This document shows, piece by piece, positions 52,457 to 62,477 of a stretch of 64,000 nt of DNA. Source of the DNA: an uncultured Luteimonas sp. (lineage in GTDB: Bacteria > Pseudomonadota > Gammaproteobacteria > Xanthomonadales > Xanthomonadaceae). The notes under the pieces are model-generated. The model was not told the origin of the DNA. It did no database searches and was given only the letters and a program-made list of their open reading frames with translations. The position numbers and the translations under genes were made by a program. How positions within the stretch are numbered: the stretch's first letter is position 1; the number at the start of each line of letters is the position of its first letter. The stretch lies in the NCBI GenBank assembly GCA_934541015.1, contig CAKTDC010000013.1, forward strand, positions 11,299-75,298, read 5' to 3'.

Positions 52457-53341
52457 ATGACCGCGAAAACCCTCCCCGTCGCCCTGATCCAGGAGCGCAA
52501 CCACGGCGACGCCGCCGCCAACCTCGACGTGATCGAGACCCGCGTCGCCGAGGCCGCCGCCCGGGGCGCGAAGCTGGTGCTGCTGCAGGAGCTGCACAAC
52601 GGGCCCTATTTCTGCCAGCACGAGTCGGTGGACGAGTTCGACTTGGCCGAAACCATCCCCGGGCCGAGCACGGAGCGCCTGGGCGCGCTGGCGAAGCGGC
52701 ACGGCGTGGTCCTGGTCAGCTCGCTGTTCGAGAAGCGCGCCACCGGCCTGTACCACAACACCGCAGTGGTCTTCGACGCCGACGGCTCCACCGCCGGCCG
52801 CTACCGCAAGATGCACATCCCCGACGACCCGGGCTTCTACGAGAAGTTCTACTTCACCCCGGGCGACCTCGGCTTCGAGCCGATCGACACCTCGGTCGGC
52901 CGCCTCGGCGTGCTGGTGTGCTGGGACCAGTGGTACCCGGAAGGCGCGCGCCTGATGGCACTGGCCGGCGCCGAACTGCTGCTCTACCCCACCGCCATCG
53001 GCTGGGATCCGGATGACGACCAGGCCGAGAAGAACCGCCAGCGCGACGCCTGGGTGCTCAGCCATCGCGGCCACGCCGTCGCCAACGGCCTGCCCGTGCT
53101 CAGCTGCAACCGCGTCGGCCACGAGCCCTCGCCCATGGGCGCCAGCGGCATCGACTTCTGGGGCAACAGCCATGTCCTCGGCCCGCAGGGAGAATTCCTG
53201 GCGGAAGCCGGCGGCGAACCGGCCATCCTGATGGCCGAAGTCGACCTCGGCCGCAGCGAGCACGTCCGCCGCATCTGGCCGTTCCTGCGCGACCGCCGCA
53301 TCGATGCCTACGGCGATCTGCTGAAGCGCTATCGTGACTGA
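52457..53341 (+). CDS. aguB: N-carbamoylputrescine amidohydrolase
   Basis: 294-residue nitrilase-superfamily enzyme hydrolysing N-carbamoylputrescine to putrescine, CO2 and ammonia. The triad is Glu in LLQELHNGPYFCQ (about 41-53), Lys in YRKMHIPDDP and Cys in VCWDQWYPEG. The ELHNGPYFCQ block is specific to this subfamily. The ATG at 52457 matches the family start. It overlaps the TraB-family gene downstream by 8 bp. Confidence 0.95.
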   Translation: MTAKTLPVALIQERNHGDAAANLDVIETRVAEAAARGAKLVLLQELHNGPYFCQHESVDEFDLAETIPGPSTERLGALAKRHGVVLVSSLFEKRATGLYHNTAVVFDADGSTAGRYRKMHIPDDPGFYEKFYFTPGDLGFEPIDTSVGRLGVLVCWDQWYPEGARLMALAGAELLLYPTAIGWDPDDDQAEKNRQRDAWVLSHRGHAVANGLPVLSCNRVGHEPSPMGASGIDFWGNSHVLGPQGEFLAEAGGEPAILMAEVDLGRSEHVRRIWPFLRDRRIDAYGDLLKRYRD

Positions 53342-54557
53342 AACGCAGGCGGAGCCCGCCGCCGCGGTCGACTGGCGCAGCCAGCCCCACGCCATCGTCG
53401 AACGCGACGGCGTCCGCTACACCCTCCTCGGCACCGCGCACGTCTCGCGCGCCAGCGTCGAGGCGGTGGAGGATGCCGTGCGCAGCGGCGCCTTCGATAC
53501 CATCGCCGTCGAGCTTGACGCGCAGCGCCTGCAGGCCCTGAGCGATCCGGAATCGCTTGCGAAGCTCAACCTCGTCGACGTGATCCGCAAGGGCCACGGC
53601 GCCCTGTTCGCCGCCAACCTGGCCCTGGGCGCCTACCAGCGCCGGCTCGCCGAGCAGTTCGGCATCGAGCCGGGCGCCGAACTCAAGCGCGCCGTCGCGC
53701 TGGCGAAGGAGGGCGGCCTGCGGATGGAGCTGATCGACCGCAACGTCGGCCTCACCTTCCGCCGCGCGTCGAGCCGTCTAGGCTTCTTCGGCAGGATCAA
53801 GCTCGGCACCGGCCTGGCCATGTCGCTGCTGAGCAGCGAGGAGATGGACGAGGACGAGATCGAAAAGCTCAAGCAGGGCGACATCCTCGAATCGAGCTTC
53901 GGCGAGTTCGCGCAGAGCAGCCCGGCGCTCTACGAAAGCGTGATCGCCGAGCGCGACCGCTACATGGCCGCCCGCCTGCGCGAAGTGCCTTCGGAGTCAA
54001 GGGAAGTGCTCGCCGTGGTCGGTGCCGGCCACCTTGCCGGCCTCGCCCGCCACCTGCGCGAGGACACGGCCGATCCGGCGCAGCTGCGCGGCGAGCTCGA
54101 GGCGGTGCGCAGGAGCAATACCATGCGCTGGATCACCACCGGCTTCATGCTGCTGGTGCTGTTCGCCATCGGCTGGGGCTTCTGGCGCGGCGGCACCGAT
54201 CTGGGCGGCGAACTGCTGCTGCACTGGGTGGTGTTCACCGCGGGCCTGGCGGCGCTGGGCACGATCCTCGCCGCGGGGCATCCGCTCAGCGTGCTGGTCT
54301 CGGCCATCGCCGCGCCGCTCAAGCCGTTCCGTCCGCCGGGCGTATCGCCGGGCCTGTTCAGCGCCCTGGTCGAAGCCCAGCTGCGCAAGCCGGCCTACGG
54401 CGACTTCCTCTCCCTGCGCGACGATGCGCAGACGCTCCGCGGCTGGTACCGCAACCGCGTTTCGCGCACCCTGCTCAACTTCATCCTGACCAACCTCGGC
54501 TCCAGCGCCGGCGTGTGGATCGCCGGGCTGCGCATCTTCGGCAAGCTGTTCGGCTGA
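53334..54557 (+). CDS. TraB/PrgY-family membrane protein
   Basis: 407 residues. The N-terminal soluble domain has TLLGTAHVS (about 30-38), VAVELDxxR-type AVELDAQRL and VVGAGHLAGLARHL (about 225-238), the conserved TraB/PrgY blocks. C-terminal membrane helices lie at about 262-282, 290-312 and 380-400. PrgY degrades or sequesters peptide pheromone in Enterococcus, and relatives are membrane-bound putative proteases. The GTG start overlaps aguB (GTGACTGA), so translation is coupled although no metabolic link is known. Confidence 0.88.
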   Translation: MTETQAEPAAAVDWRSQPHAIVERDGVRYTLLGTAHVSRASVEAVEDAVRSGAFDTIAVELDAQRLQALSDPESLAKLNLVDVIRKGHGALFAANLALGAYQRRLAEQFGIEPGAELKRAVALAKEGGLRMELIDRNVGLTFRRASSRLGFFGRIKLGTGLAMSLLSSEEMDEDEIEKLKQGDILESSFGEFAQSSPALYESVIAERDRYMAARLREVPSESREVLAVVGAGHLAGLARHLREDTADPAQLRGELEAVRRSNTMRWITTGFMLLVLFAIGWGFWRGGTDLGGELLLHWVVFTAGLAALGTILAAGHPLSVLVSAIAAPLKPFRPPGVSPGLFSALVEAQLRKPAYGDFLSLRDDAQTLRGWYRNRVSRTLLNFILTNLGSSAGVWIAGLRIFGKLFG

Positions 54558-54781
54558 GCGCCTTCGAAAGACCGGTGATGGCTCCCACCCGGGGGCATCA
54601 GCCAGGACCCGCTCGCCTCGGGATCAAGGCTTTCGGGCCAAGCCCGCACCGGGCCGGCGATTGCCCCCCGGCCCGGCCGACAGCCCGCGGCCCCTGCGGA
54701 GACCGAGGCGGAAAGACAGCCCCGGCCCGGCAACCCTGCCCGCGCAGGCCGACGCCGATCAGCGCGTCCGGCATGCCGGGT
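54558..54781. other. Convergent spacer, no gene seen
   Basis: 224 bp between the TraB-family and RND genes. Only GC-rich, CCGG-rich DNA with weak hairpins; no terminator with a T-tract was found. Confidence 0.5.
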
Positions 54782-57700
54782 TCAATGCCCGGCGTCGCCG
54801 ACCGCAGCGACCTCGGCGCCGCGGGCGGGCGGCACGCCGCGGGCGCGGCGCAGCAGGCGCCTGCTGCCGCTGGCCAGGTCGTCGAGCATCGCGTAGATCG
54901 TCGGCAGGAACAGCAGGCTGACCACGGTCGAGAACGCCAGGCCGCCGGCGATCGCGCGCGCCATCGGGAAGTAGGGAGGCATGCCGTCGGGCGTGTTGGT
55001 GTGCAGCGCGATCGGGATCATCGCCAGGATCGCCGTACCCATCGTCATCAGGATCGGGCGCAGGCGCTCGCGGCTGCCCTCCACCAGCGCCTCGGTGCGC
55101 GGCAGTCCGCGCCGGCGCAGGTTGTTGATGTGCTCGATCATCACGATGCCGTTGTTCACCACCACGCCCATCAGCACCAGGATGCCGATGATGGCCATGA
55201 TGTTCATCTCGGTGCCGGTGATCCAGAACAGCCAGTACACGCCGAAAATCGAGAACAGCACGCAGGACATGATCGCCAGCGGGAACAGCAGCGATTCGAA
55301 CACCGCGGCCATGATCACGAACATCAGGATCAGCGCGATGAAGATCGCCCCGAGCATCTGCTGCTGGCCGTCGATGTTGATGTTGAAGCCGGCGCCGGAG
55401 AAGGTGTAGCCGTAGCCGGGCGGGAACTCCATGCCGTCGAGCGTGCCCTCGACCGCCTTGCGCGCCTCCTCGACCGGCACGTCCTTGGCCACGCCGGCCT
55501 CGATGCGCAGCATCGTCTGCCGGTTGAGGCGCTGGATCGAGGTGGAGGCGGGATTTACGCCGACGTCCACCATCGCCAGCAGCGGCACGTCGCTGCCGTC
55601 GGGCGCGCGCACCATGAAACCGGCCAGATCCTCGATCCCGTAGTCGTCCGACCCGGAAAAGCGCACGTTCACCGGGATTTCGACCTCGCCGCGATGGAAA
55701 TCCCGCAGCGACGAGCCGCGCAGCGCCATGCTCACGAACTGCGCCACCTGCTCGGCGCTGAAGCCGTAGGCGGCCGCGCGTTCGCGGTCGACCTGCACCG
55801 ACAGCTCGGTGTTGGCGTCGCCGGTATCCACGCGCACGTCGCGCAGCTGCGGATTGCGCGCCAGCATCGGCACGATGTCGGCCGCCAGCTCCTGCAGCAC
55901 CTGGGTGGAATCCCCGGTCAGGCTGAAGCGGATGCCTTCGCCCTGGCTGCCCATGTTGCCGGGCCAGCCGATGCCGAGCTTGGCTCTGGCAGACTGCGGC
56001 AGCCCCTTGCGCACCTCTTCCTGGATCTGCTTGCTGACCTCGCGATCGTCGGTCTTCAGGAACAGCCGCGTCGAGGCCCAGCCCTGCTCGCTGTAGCGGC
56101 TGTACACGCGGTCGATCAGGAACTCCTCGCGGTTGGCGTTGACGAATGCCTCCACCCGCGCCACCTCGCGCCCCATCTCCTCCTTGGAATAGGCACCCTT
56201 CCACTGGTAGAAGATGTTGATCTGGCTCGGGTCGCTGTCGTCGCCGCCGCCCTGGGTGTTCATCATCGGATAGATGCTGACCAGCGAAATGGCGAGAATC
56301 CCGGCCACGCTGGCGCCGCGGTGCTCCAGCGTCCAGCGCAGGGCGCGCGCGTAGCGCTGCTGCATGCCGGTGATGAAGGGCGACTTCACCGCCGGCGGCG
56401 TTTTCATCCGCGCCGACAGCATCGGGATCAGGCTGATCGCGACCAGCCACGAGGCCAGCAGCGACACCGAGATCGTCACCGCCAGCTGCGACAGGTAGAT
56501 GGTGACGATGTTCTTCTCGCCGAACAGCATCGGCAGGAACACCACGCAGTGGCACAGGGTGCCGGCCGACAGCGCGATCGCCACGTGCCGGGTGCCGACG
56601 ATCGAGGCCAGCCAGGGCTTGTCGGGGTACTTCTCGCGCTCCTGGTAGATGCTTTCGACCACCACCACGGCGTTGTCCACCAGCATGCCCACCGCCAGCA
56701 GCAGGCCCATCATCGAGATGATGTTGAGGGTGATGCCGGCGAAGTACATGAAGCCCAGGGTCATGATGAAGCAGATCGGGATCGCGGTCGTGACCATCAG
56801 CGTCGACGGCCAGTGGCGCAGGAAGGCGTAGAGCACGATCACCGACAGCAGCAGGCCGATCATGCCCGCCTCGGCCAGCGCCAGCAGGGACGAAGTCACC
56901 GCTTCGCCCTGGTCGAACACGGTCTCGATCTCGATTCCGCGCATCGCCGGATCGTCCTGCAGCACAGCCAGTTCGGCGCGGACCGCGCGCGACAGGTCGA
57001 CCAGGTTGGCGGCACGCTCCTTGTAGATGTCGACGCCGACGCTGGGCCGGCCCTCCATCTGCCGCACGTAGCTCATCCGCTGCGGCTGCAGGTTCACCTC
57101 GGCGATGTCCGACAGGCGCGTGCCGCGCCCGTCCACGCGCAGTTCGCGCAGCGCCTGCAGGTCGGTCAGTTCCCCGCGCGGCTGCACCCGCAGGCGCTGG
57201 CCGGCCTCGGTGATGTGCCCGGCGGAGACGGAGAAATTCGCCGCCTGCAGCCGCTGCACCAGCTCGTTGAGGGCGACGCCGTGCGCGTTCAGCCGGTCCT
57301 TGTCCAGCGCCACCAGCACTTCCTGGCGGGCCACGCCCTCCACCTCCACCCGCGCCACCCCGGGCAGACGCTCCAGCCGCTGCTTGAGGCTGCGCTCGAT
57401 CAGGTCGGCGCGCGCGGTGAGGTCGTCGTCGCTGTTCAGGCGCAGGCTGATCGCCTCGCGATCGGTGGTGCTCCAGCGCTGCACGTGGTAGCGGCGGAAG
57501 TCGTCCGGGAGTTCGTCGCGCACCGCGTCGATGCGCTCGCGCGCCTCCGAGGCGGCGATCGCGATATCGCGGCTCCAGTCGCTGAACTCGACCTGGACCT
57601 GCCCGCCCTCGGAGTTGGCGCGCGAGTTCATCGACTTGATGCCGGACATCGTCGCCAGCGCTTCCTCCACCGGCCGCAGCAGGTTGCGCTCCACCTCTTC

Positions 57701-57868
57701 CGGGGTCGAACCCGGATACGGCAGCGAGACGAAGAAGAACGGGATGGTCGCTTCCGGCTCGGCCTCCAGCGGCAGCCGGAAGGAGGCGATCAGGCCGATC
57801 GCCACCATCGACACGAACAGCATGATCGTGGTGACGGGCCGCCGGATCGACAGTTCGGTGATGCCCAT
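54782..57868 (-). CDS. RND efflux pump permease, second of two
   Basis: 1028-residue RND-family inner-membrane pump. It begins MGITELSIRRPVTTIMLF and has twelve predicted helices and two large periplasmic loops. In helix 4 the motif reads GMLVDNAVVVVESIYQE, Asp-Asn rather than the usual Asp-Asp proton-relay pair, while helix 10-11 features such as LMGVVVNNGIVMIEH are typical. The substrate is unknown. It lies four bases after the other pump, sharing the same adaptor, so the two may form a heterotrimer like MdtBC. Confidence 0.9.
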   Translation of the reverse strand: MGITELSIRRPVTTIMLFVSMVAIGLIASFRLPLEAEPEATIPFFFVSLPYPGSTPEEVERNLLRPVEEALATMSGIKSMNSRANSEGGQVQVEFSDWSRDIAIAASEARERIDAVRDELPDDFRRYHVQRWSTTDREAISLRLNSDDDLTARADLIERSLKQRLERLPGVARVEVEGVARQEVLVALDKDRLNAHGVALNELVQRLQAANFSVSAGHITEAGQRLRVQPRGELTDLQALRELRVDGRGTRLSDIAEVNLQPQRMSYVRQMEGRPSVGVDIYKERAANLVDLSRAVRAELAVLQDDPAMRGIEIETVFDQGEAVTSSLLALAEAGMIGLLLSVIVLYAFLRHWPSTLMVTTAIPICFIMTLGFMYFAGITLNIISMMGLLLAVGMLVDNAVVVVESIYQEREKYPDKPWLASIVGTRHVAIALSAGTLCHCVVFLPMLFGEKNIVTIYLSQLAVTISVSLLASWLVAISLIPMLSARMKTPPAVKSPFITGMQQRYARALRWTLEHRGASVAGILAISLVSIYPMMNTQGGGDDSDPSQINIFYQWKGAYSKEEMGREVARVEAFVNANREEFLIDRVYSRYSEQGWASTRLFLKTDDREVSKQIQEEVRKGLPQSARAKLGIGWPGNMGSQGEGIRFSLTGDSTQVLQELAADIVPMLARNPQLRDVRVDTGDANTELSVQVDRERAAAYGFSAEQVAQFVSMALRGSSLRDFHRGEVEIPVNVRFSGSDDYGIEDLAGFMVRAPDGSDVPLLAMVDVGVNPASTSIQRLNRQTMLRIEAGVAKDVPVEEARKAVEGTLDGMEFPPGYGYTFSGAGFNINIDGQQQMLGAIFIALILMFVIMAAVFESLLFPLAIMSCVLFSIFGVYWLFWITGTEMNIMAIIGILVLMGVVVNNGIVMIEHINNLRRRGLPRTEALVEGSRERLRPILMTMGTAILAMIPIALHTNTPDGMPPYFPMARAIAGGLAFSTVVSLLFLPTIYAMLDDLASGSRRLLRRARGVPPARGAEVAAVGDAGH

Positions 57869-57871
57869 GGC

Positions 57872-60800
57872 TCAGCCCTTCGCCTCCGGGCCGTCCAGCG
57901 CTTCCCGTTCGCCGGCCAGCACCCGCGCGGCCATGGCCGAAGCGCTGCGCGCCCGCCGCCCGCGTTCGGCATAGAAGCCGTCGGGCTTGCGGTCGAGCAG
58001 GTCGTAGACCACCGGGATCACCACCAGGGTCAGCAGGGTCGATACCAGCAGGCCGCCGATCACCGTGATCGCCATCGGCGAGCGCACTTCGGCGCCCTCG
58101 CCGAACGCCAGCGCCAGCGGCATGAAGCCGAACACCGCGGTGAGCGTGGTCATCATGATCGGCCGCAGGCGCGAACGCGCGCCTTCCACCAGCGCCTCGC
58201 GCTTGGCCACGCCGGCCTCGCGCAGCTGGTTGACCTTGTCGACCAGCAGGATCGCGTTCTTCACCACCAGGCCGACCAGCAGGATCAGGCCGATGAACAC
58301 CACCACCGAGATCGGCGAGCGCGTCAGCATCAGCGCCGCCACCGCGCCGACCAGGGCCAGCGGGATGGTGAACAGGATCACGAACGGGTGCAGCAGCGAC
58401 TCGAACTGCGAGGCCATCACCAGGTAGACCAGGAACACCGCCAGCGCGAACGCGAACAGCAGCGAGCGCACCGATTCGCCCAGCTCCTCGCCCTGGCCGC
58501 CGATGCGCATGCCGACGTCGGTGCCGAGCGGATTCTCGGCCACCATCTTCTGCACTTCGGCGACCGCCGTGCCCAGGTCGATGTCGCGCAGGTTGGCCGA
58601 GACGATGGCCACGCGGCGCTGGTCGGCGCGGTGGATCTCGCTCGGGCCGGTGGTCGAGACCACCTCGGCAACCGAGCCCAGCTCCACCGGCCGGCTGCCG
58701 CTCGGGTTCACGATCAGCCGGCGGATATCTTCGACCGAAGAACGCTCCGATTCCTGCACCCGCACCAGCACGTCGATCTTGCGATCGCGGAAGCTGTAGC
58801 GCGTGGCCACGTTGCCGCGCACCTTGTTGACCACCGCGTCGGCGATCTGGCGCGTGGTCAGGCCCAGCGCCGCGGCCCGCTCCTGGTCGAACACGATCTG
58901 GATTTCCGGGAAGCCCTGCTCCACCGTCGACTTCACGTCGGCGTAGTGCGGGTTGCCGCGGAGCATGCCGGCCAGGCGGTTGCCGGCGACGCGGATCGCC
59001 TCCAGGTCGCTGCCTTCGATCTCGATCTCCAGCGGCGGCGACAGCGCGAACAGCTCCGGGCGCGCGAAGTCGACCTGGGCCGCCGGCCAGGCGCGCATCG
59101 TTTCGCGCAGGCCGTCGGCCAGGGCCTGCTCGCGCGAGGTGTCGTCCATCACCACCGACAGCCTGCCGATGTTCTCGCCGCTCTCGGTCGGGCTGGCGTC
59201 GAGACGGGTCCCGGTGCCGGAGACGGCATAGAGCAGGCGCACGCCCTCGTCGTCGGCATGCCGCTGCTGCACCTGGCGGATCAGGGCGTCGGTCTGCGCC
59301 AGCGGCGTGCCGGGGGGCAGCTTGACCGTCATCTCGAAGCGGTCCTGCGCCAGCTGCGGGATCAGGTCCATGCCCAGCAGCGGCACCACCGCCAGGGTCA
59401 GCACGAACGCCAGCGCCGCACCGCCAAGCACCGGCAGCGGACGCGAGATCGCCTTCGGCAGCAGACGCAGATAGGCCGCCTCGGCGCGGTTGTACGGCGC
59501 CATGGCGATGTCGCTGGCCTTGCGCATCACCGGCCCGACCACCGCCACCAGCCCGCGCCACACACGCACCACCGTCCACACCAGGCCGAAAAACGCGCCG
59601 CGGATCAGGGCGCCGATGCCGCGCCCGGTGGCCGCGACCGGCTTCTTCCAGCGGCTTTCGGGCCGCCACTGCGGATGCCCGTCCTCTTCGGGGAACGCCA
59701 GCGGCGGGCGGCCCTTGAGCGCGCTGAGCATCGGAATCAGGGTCATCGACACCACCAGCGACACCGCGATCGCGATCGACACGGTCAGCGCCTGGTCGCG
59801 GAACAGCTGCCCGGCGATGCCTTCCACGAACACCAGCGGCAGGAACACCGCGATCGTGGTCAGGGTCGAGGCCACCACCGCCATGAACACCTCGCGGGTG
59901 CCGCCGATCGCCGCCTCCAGTACGCCCGCCCCGCGCTCGCGCGCCTTGGCGATGGATTCGAGCACCACGATCGAATCATCCACCACCAGTCCCGTCGCCA
60001 GCGCCAGGCCGCCGAGCGACATCAGGTTCAGGCTCAGGCCCAGCTGGCCCATGAAGAAGAAGGTGGTGATGATCGAGACCGGCAGCGACAGCGAGATCAC
60101 GAACGTGCTCCAGCCGTCACGCAGGAACAGGAAGATCAGCAGCACCGCCAGCGTGCCGCCGAGCGCGGCATCGAACTTCACGTCGCGGATGGCGTGGCGG
60201 ATGAACACCGACTGGTCCTCGACCACGGTCAGCTCGATGTCCGCGGGCATGCCCTCGCGGATCGCCTGCAGGCGCTGCTCCAGCGCATCGGCGGTGGCCA
60301 CGGTGTTGGCGTCGCCCTCCTTGTAGACCGCCAGCTCCACCGCCTCGCGGCCGCCGCTGCGGATGACCGCCTCGCGCTCCTTGTAGCCCTGGCGCACCTC
60401 GGCGACGTCCTTCAGGCGCACCGGCGATGCGCCGCCCCCGCCGCCGTCGCTGCGCAGCGCGGCGATCACGTTGGGGTCGCGGCTGCCCAGGATCGCGGTC
60501 ATCAGCTGCTGGTTGTCGCCGGCCGAAGACGCCGCAGCGGCACCGCCGCCGGTGTTGAGCAGCAGCTCGCGCATCTGCTCGACGGTGGCGAACTGGTTCA
60601 CGGTGCGCACCAGATAGCGCTGCGATCCCTCCTCCAGCCGCCCGCCCGACAGGTTGACGTTCTCCTGCTGCAGCCGCTGGATCACGGTGTCCAGCGACAG
60701 CCCGAGCTGGGCCAGCCTGCGCTGGTCGATATCGACCTGGATCTCGTCCTCCAGGCCGCCGCCGACCTTGACCGCGGCCACGCCCAGAACAGGCTCGAGC

Positions 60801-61348
60801 TTGCGCTTGAGGTCGTCGTCGGCGTAGCGCCGGATCTCCATCAGCCGGCGGATGGCGTCGGCCTCGCCGCCGCCCTCCTGCTTCGAGGACAGCGCCAGGC
60901 GCATGATCGGCTGGGTCGAGGGGTTGAAGCGCAGCAGCACCGGAGGCGATGCCTCCAGCGGCAGCTGCAGCGTCTCCATCTTGTCGCGCACGTCGAGCCC
61001 CGCCTGCTCCATGTCGGTGCCCCAGGCGAACTCGAGCACGACGTCGCTCTGGCCGGTGCGCGAGATCGACTTGAGCTTGCGCAGGCCCTTGACCACGCCC
61101 AGCGCCTCTTCGGCCGGCTGCGAGATCAGGGTTTCCACTTCCGAGGGCGCGGCGCCCTCGTAGTCGGTGCGCACGGTCAGCGTCGGATAGCTCAGGTCGG
61201 GCAGAAGCTCGACCTTCAGGCTCGACAGCGAGATCAGCCCGAACAGCAGCAGGGTCAGGGTCATCATCGCGATGGTGACCCGCCTGCGGGTGGCGAACTC
61301 GATCAGGTCGAAGCCGCCACCCGGCGGGGGCGGAGCCTGCGGCACCAT
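57872..61348 (-). CDS. RND efflux pump permease, first of two, with enlarged central loop
   Basis: 1158-residue RND permease, about 110 residues longer than usual. It starts with a Pro-rich cytoplasmic end (VPQAPPPPGGG) and FDLIEFATRRRVTI. Helix 4 carries ATGLVVDDSIVVLESI with the Asp-Asp pair. The extra length is a basic, Trp-rich segment of about 85 residues between helices 6 and 7 (RWKKPVAATGRGIGAL region), probably cytoplasmic or membrane-associated. Drug, metal or lipid-like substrates are all possible. Its ATG is one base after the adaptor stop. Confidence 0.9.
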   Translation of the reverse strand: MVPQAPPPPGGGFDLIEFATRRRVTIAMMTLTLLLFGLISLSSLKVELLPDLSYPTLTVRTDYEGAAPSEVETLISQPAEEALGVVKGLRKLKSISRTGQSDVVLEFAWGTDMEQAGLDVRDKMETLQLPLEASPPVLLRFNPSTQPIMRLALSSKQEGGGEADAIRRLMEIRRYADDDLKRKLEPVLGVAAVKVGGGLEDEIQVDIDQRRLAQLGLSLDTVIQRLQQENVNLSGGRLEEGSQRYLVRTVNQFATVEQMRELLLNTGGGAAAASSAGDNQQLMTAILGSRDPNVIAALRSDGGGGGASPVRLKDVAEVRQGYKEREAVIRSGGREAVELAVYKEGDANTVATADALEQRLQAIREGMPADIELTVVEDQSVFIRHAIRDVKFDAALGGTLAVLLIFLFLRDGWSTFVISLSLPVSIITTFFFMGQLGLSLNLMSLGGLALATGLVVDDSIVVLESIAKARERGAGVLEAAIGGTREVFMAVVASTLTTIAVFLPLVFVEGIAGQLFRDQALTVSIAIAVSLVVSMTLIPMLSALKGRPPLAFPEEDGHPQWRPESRWKKPVAATGRGIGALIRGAFFGLVWTVVRVWRGLVAVVGPVMRKASDIAMAPYNRAEAAYLRLLPKAISRPLPVLGGAALAFVLTLAVVPLLGMDLIPQLAQDRFEMTVKLPPGTPLAQTDALIRQVQQRHADDEGVRLLYAVSGTGTRLDASPTESGENIGRLSVVMDDTSREQALADGLRETMRAWPAAQVDFARPELFALSPPLEIEIEGSDLEAIRVAGNRLAGMLRGNPHYADVKSTVEQGFPEIQIVFDQERAAALGLTTRQIADAVVNKVRGNVATRYSFRDRKIDVLVRVQESERSSVEDIRRLIVNPSGSRPVELGSVAEVVSTTGPSEIHRADQRRVAIVSANLRDIDLGTAVAEVQKMVAENPLGTDVGMRIGGQGEELGESVRSLLFAFALAVFLVYLVMASQFESLLHPFVILFTIPLALVGAVAALMLTRSPISVVVFIGLILLVGLVVKNAILLVDKVNQLREAGVAKREALVEGARSRLRPIMMTTLTAVFGFMPLALAFGEGAEVRSPMAITVIGGLLVSTLLTLVVIPVVYDLLDRKPDGFYAERGRRARSASAMAARVLAGEREALDGPEAKG

Positions 61349-61349
61349 G

Positions 61350-62477
61350 TCAGTGGCCTGCCGGGGTCGCGGCCGCGGCGCGGTCGCCGCCGGCCTGCGC
61401 GGGCCCGTCCTCGCCCAGCACCTGCACCGCACTGCCCTCGCGCAGCGCCGCCTTGCCGGCCACGACCACGGCGTCGCCCTCGGCCAGGCCCTCGCGCACC
61501 TCGATCCAGTCGCCGTCGGCGTAGCCGAGCTTCAGCGGCACGCGCGACGCCTGGCCGTCGCGGACCACGTACGCGGCCGGCTCGCCGCCGTCCTCGAGCA
61601 GCGCGCCGCGCGGCAGCACCAGTGCGTCGGCGCGCTGGTCGTAGTTGATGGCCAGGCGGCTGAACATTCCCGGCTGCAGCTCGCCGCCGCCTTCAAACGC
61701 GGCGACGACGCGGAAGGTCCCGGTGCCGGTGTCGACCACCGGCGAGACCCGGTCGACGGTGCCGCTGAATGTCTTCCCCGGCAGCGCATCGGCGACCAGC
61801 GAGACCTGCTGTCCCGGCTTGAGCTTGGCGATCTCGCGCTCGGGGACGTTGAGCGTGGCCTCCAGCCGGCCGGCGTCGACGATGCGGAAAATCGGCGAGT
61901 TGATCTGCACGAAGTTGCCGGGCTTGATGCTGCGCGATGCGATCACGCCGGAGATCGGAGCGGTCACGTCGGTGTAGGACAGCTCCAGGTTGGCCAGGCG
62001 ATTGACCGCGCGCGCGTTCTCCAGGTCGTAGCGCAGCTGGTCGAGGTCGTTGGCGCTGACCATCTGCTGCGCCTCGAGCTGTTTCGCACGGGCGAAGTTG
62101 GCTTCGAGCTTGCGCAGCTGCGCGGCGCTCTGCGCCGCCTGCAGGCGGGCGCGGTCGGCGTCCAGGCGCACCAGCACCTGCCCGGCGCGGACCGGCTCGC
62201 CCTCCTCCACCAGCACCTGCAGGGCCACCCCCGAGGTCTTGGCCACCACCTGCGACTCGGCGCGCGGCTCCAGGGTCGCGGTGTTGGCGTAGCTGGCCGC
62301 GATCGTGCGCCGCACCACCTTCTCTACTTCGACCGGGATCGCATCGGGCCCCTTGCTCTCCCCGCTCCCGGCCTGCGGCTGGCCGCCGCCGCTGCAGCCG
62401 GAAACCAGCAGCACGGCCGCCATCAGGGCGGCGGCGGGAAGGAAGCGTGCAGACCCGCGGGCAGGCATCATCGACAT
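61350..62477 (-). CDS. RND efflux periplasmic adaptor lipoprotein
   Basis: About 375 residues. Lipoprotein signal with lipobox VSGC (about residue 28 from this start), then the membrane-fusion layout: beta-barrel strand VEVEKVVRRTIA, lipoyl half ESQVVAKTSGVALQVLVEEG, an alpha-hairpin (about 90-150), second lipoyl half DVTAPISGVIASRSIKPG, and barrel and membrane-proximal domains. It connects the two pumps to a TolC-type channel, which is not in the window. The exact ATG is uncertain (62477 or 62471); no clear ribosome site. First gene of the operon. Confidence 0.9.
   Translation of the reverse strand: MSMMPARGSARFLPAAALMAAVLLVSGCSGGGQPQAGSGESKGPDAIPVEVEKVVRRTIAASYANTATLEPRAESQVVAKTSGVALQVLVEEGEPVRAGQVLVRLDADRARLQAAQSAAQLRKLEANFARAKQLEAQQMVSANDLDQLRYDLENARAVNRLANLELSYTDVTAPISGVIASRSIKPGNFVQINSPIFRIVDAGRLEATLNVPEREIAKLKPGQQVSLVADALPGKTFSGTVDRVSPVVDTGTGTFRVVAAFEGGGELQPGMFSRLAINYDQRADALVLPRGALLEDGGEPAAYVVRDGQASRVPLKLGYADGDWIEVREGLAEGDAVVVAGKAALREGSAVQVLGEDGPAQAGGDRAAAATPAGH

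Noticed and set aside
54515..61648. An open plus-strand frame of 2377 codons opposite the RND genes
   Set aside because: It is antisense to two clear RND pumps and most of the adaptor, is extremely rich in Arg, His, Asp and Gln, and has no domain. Very high GC removes stop codons in this frame.
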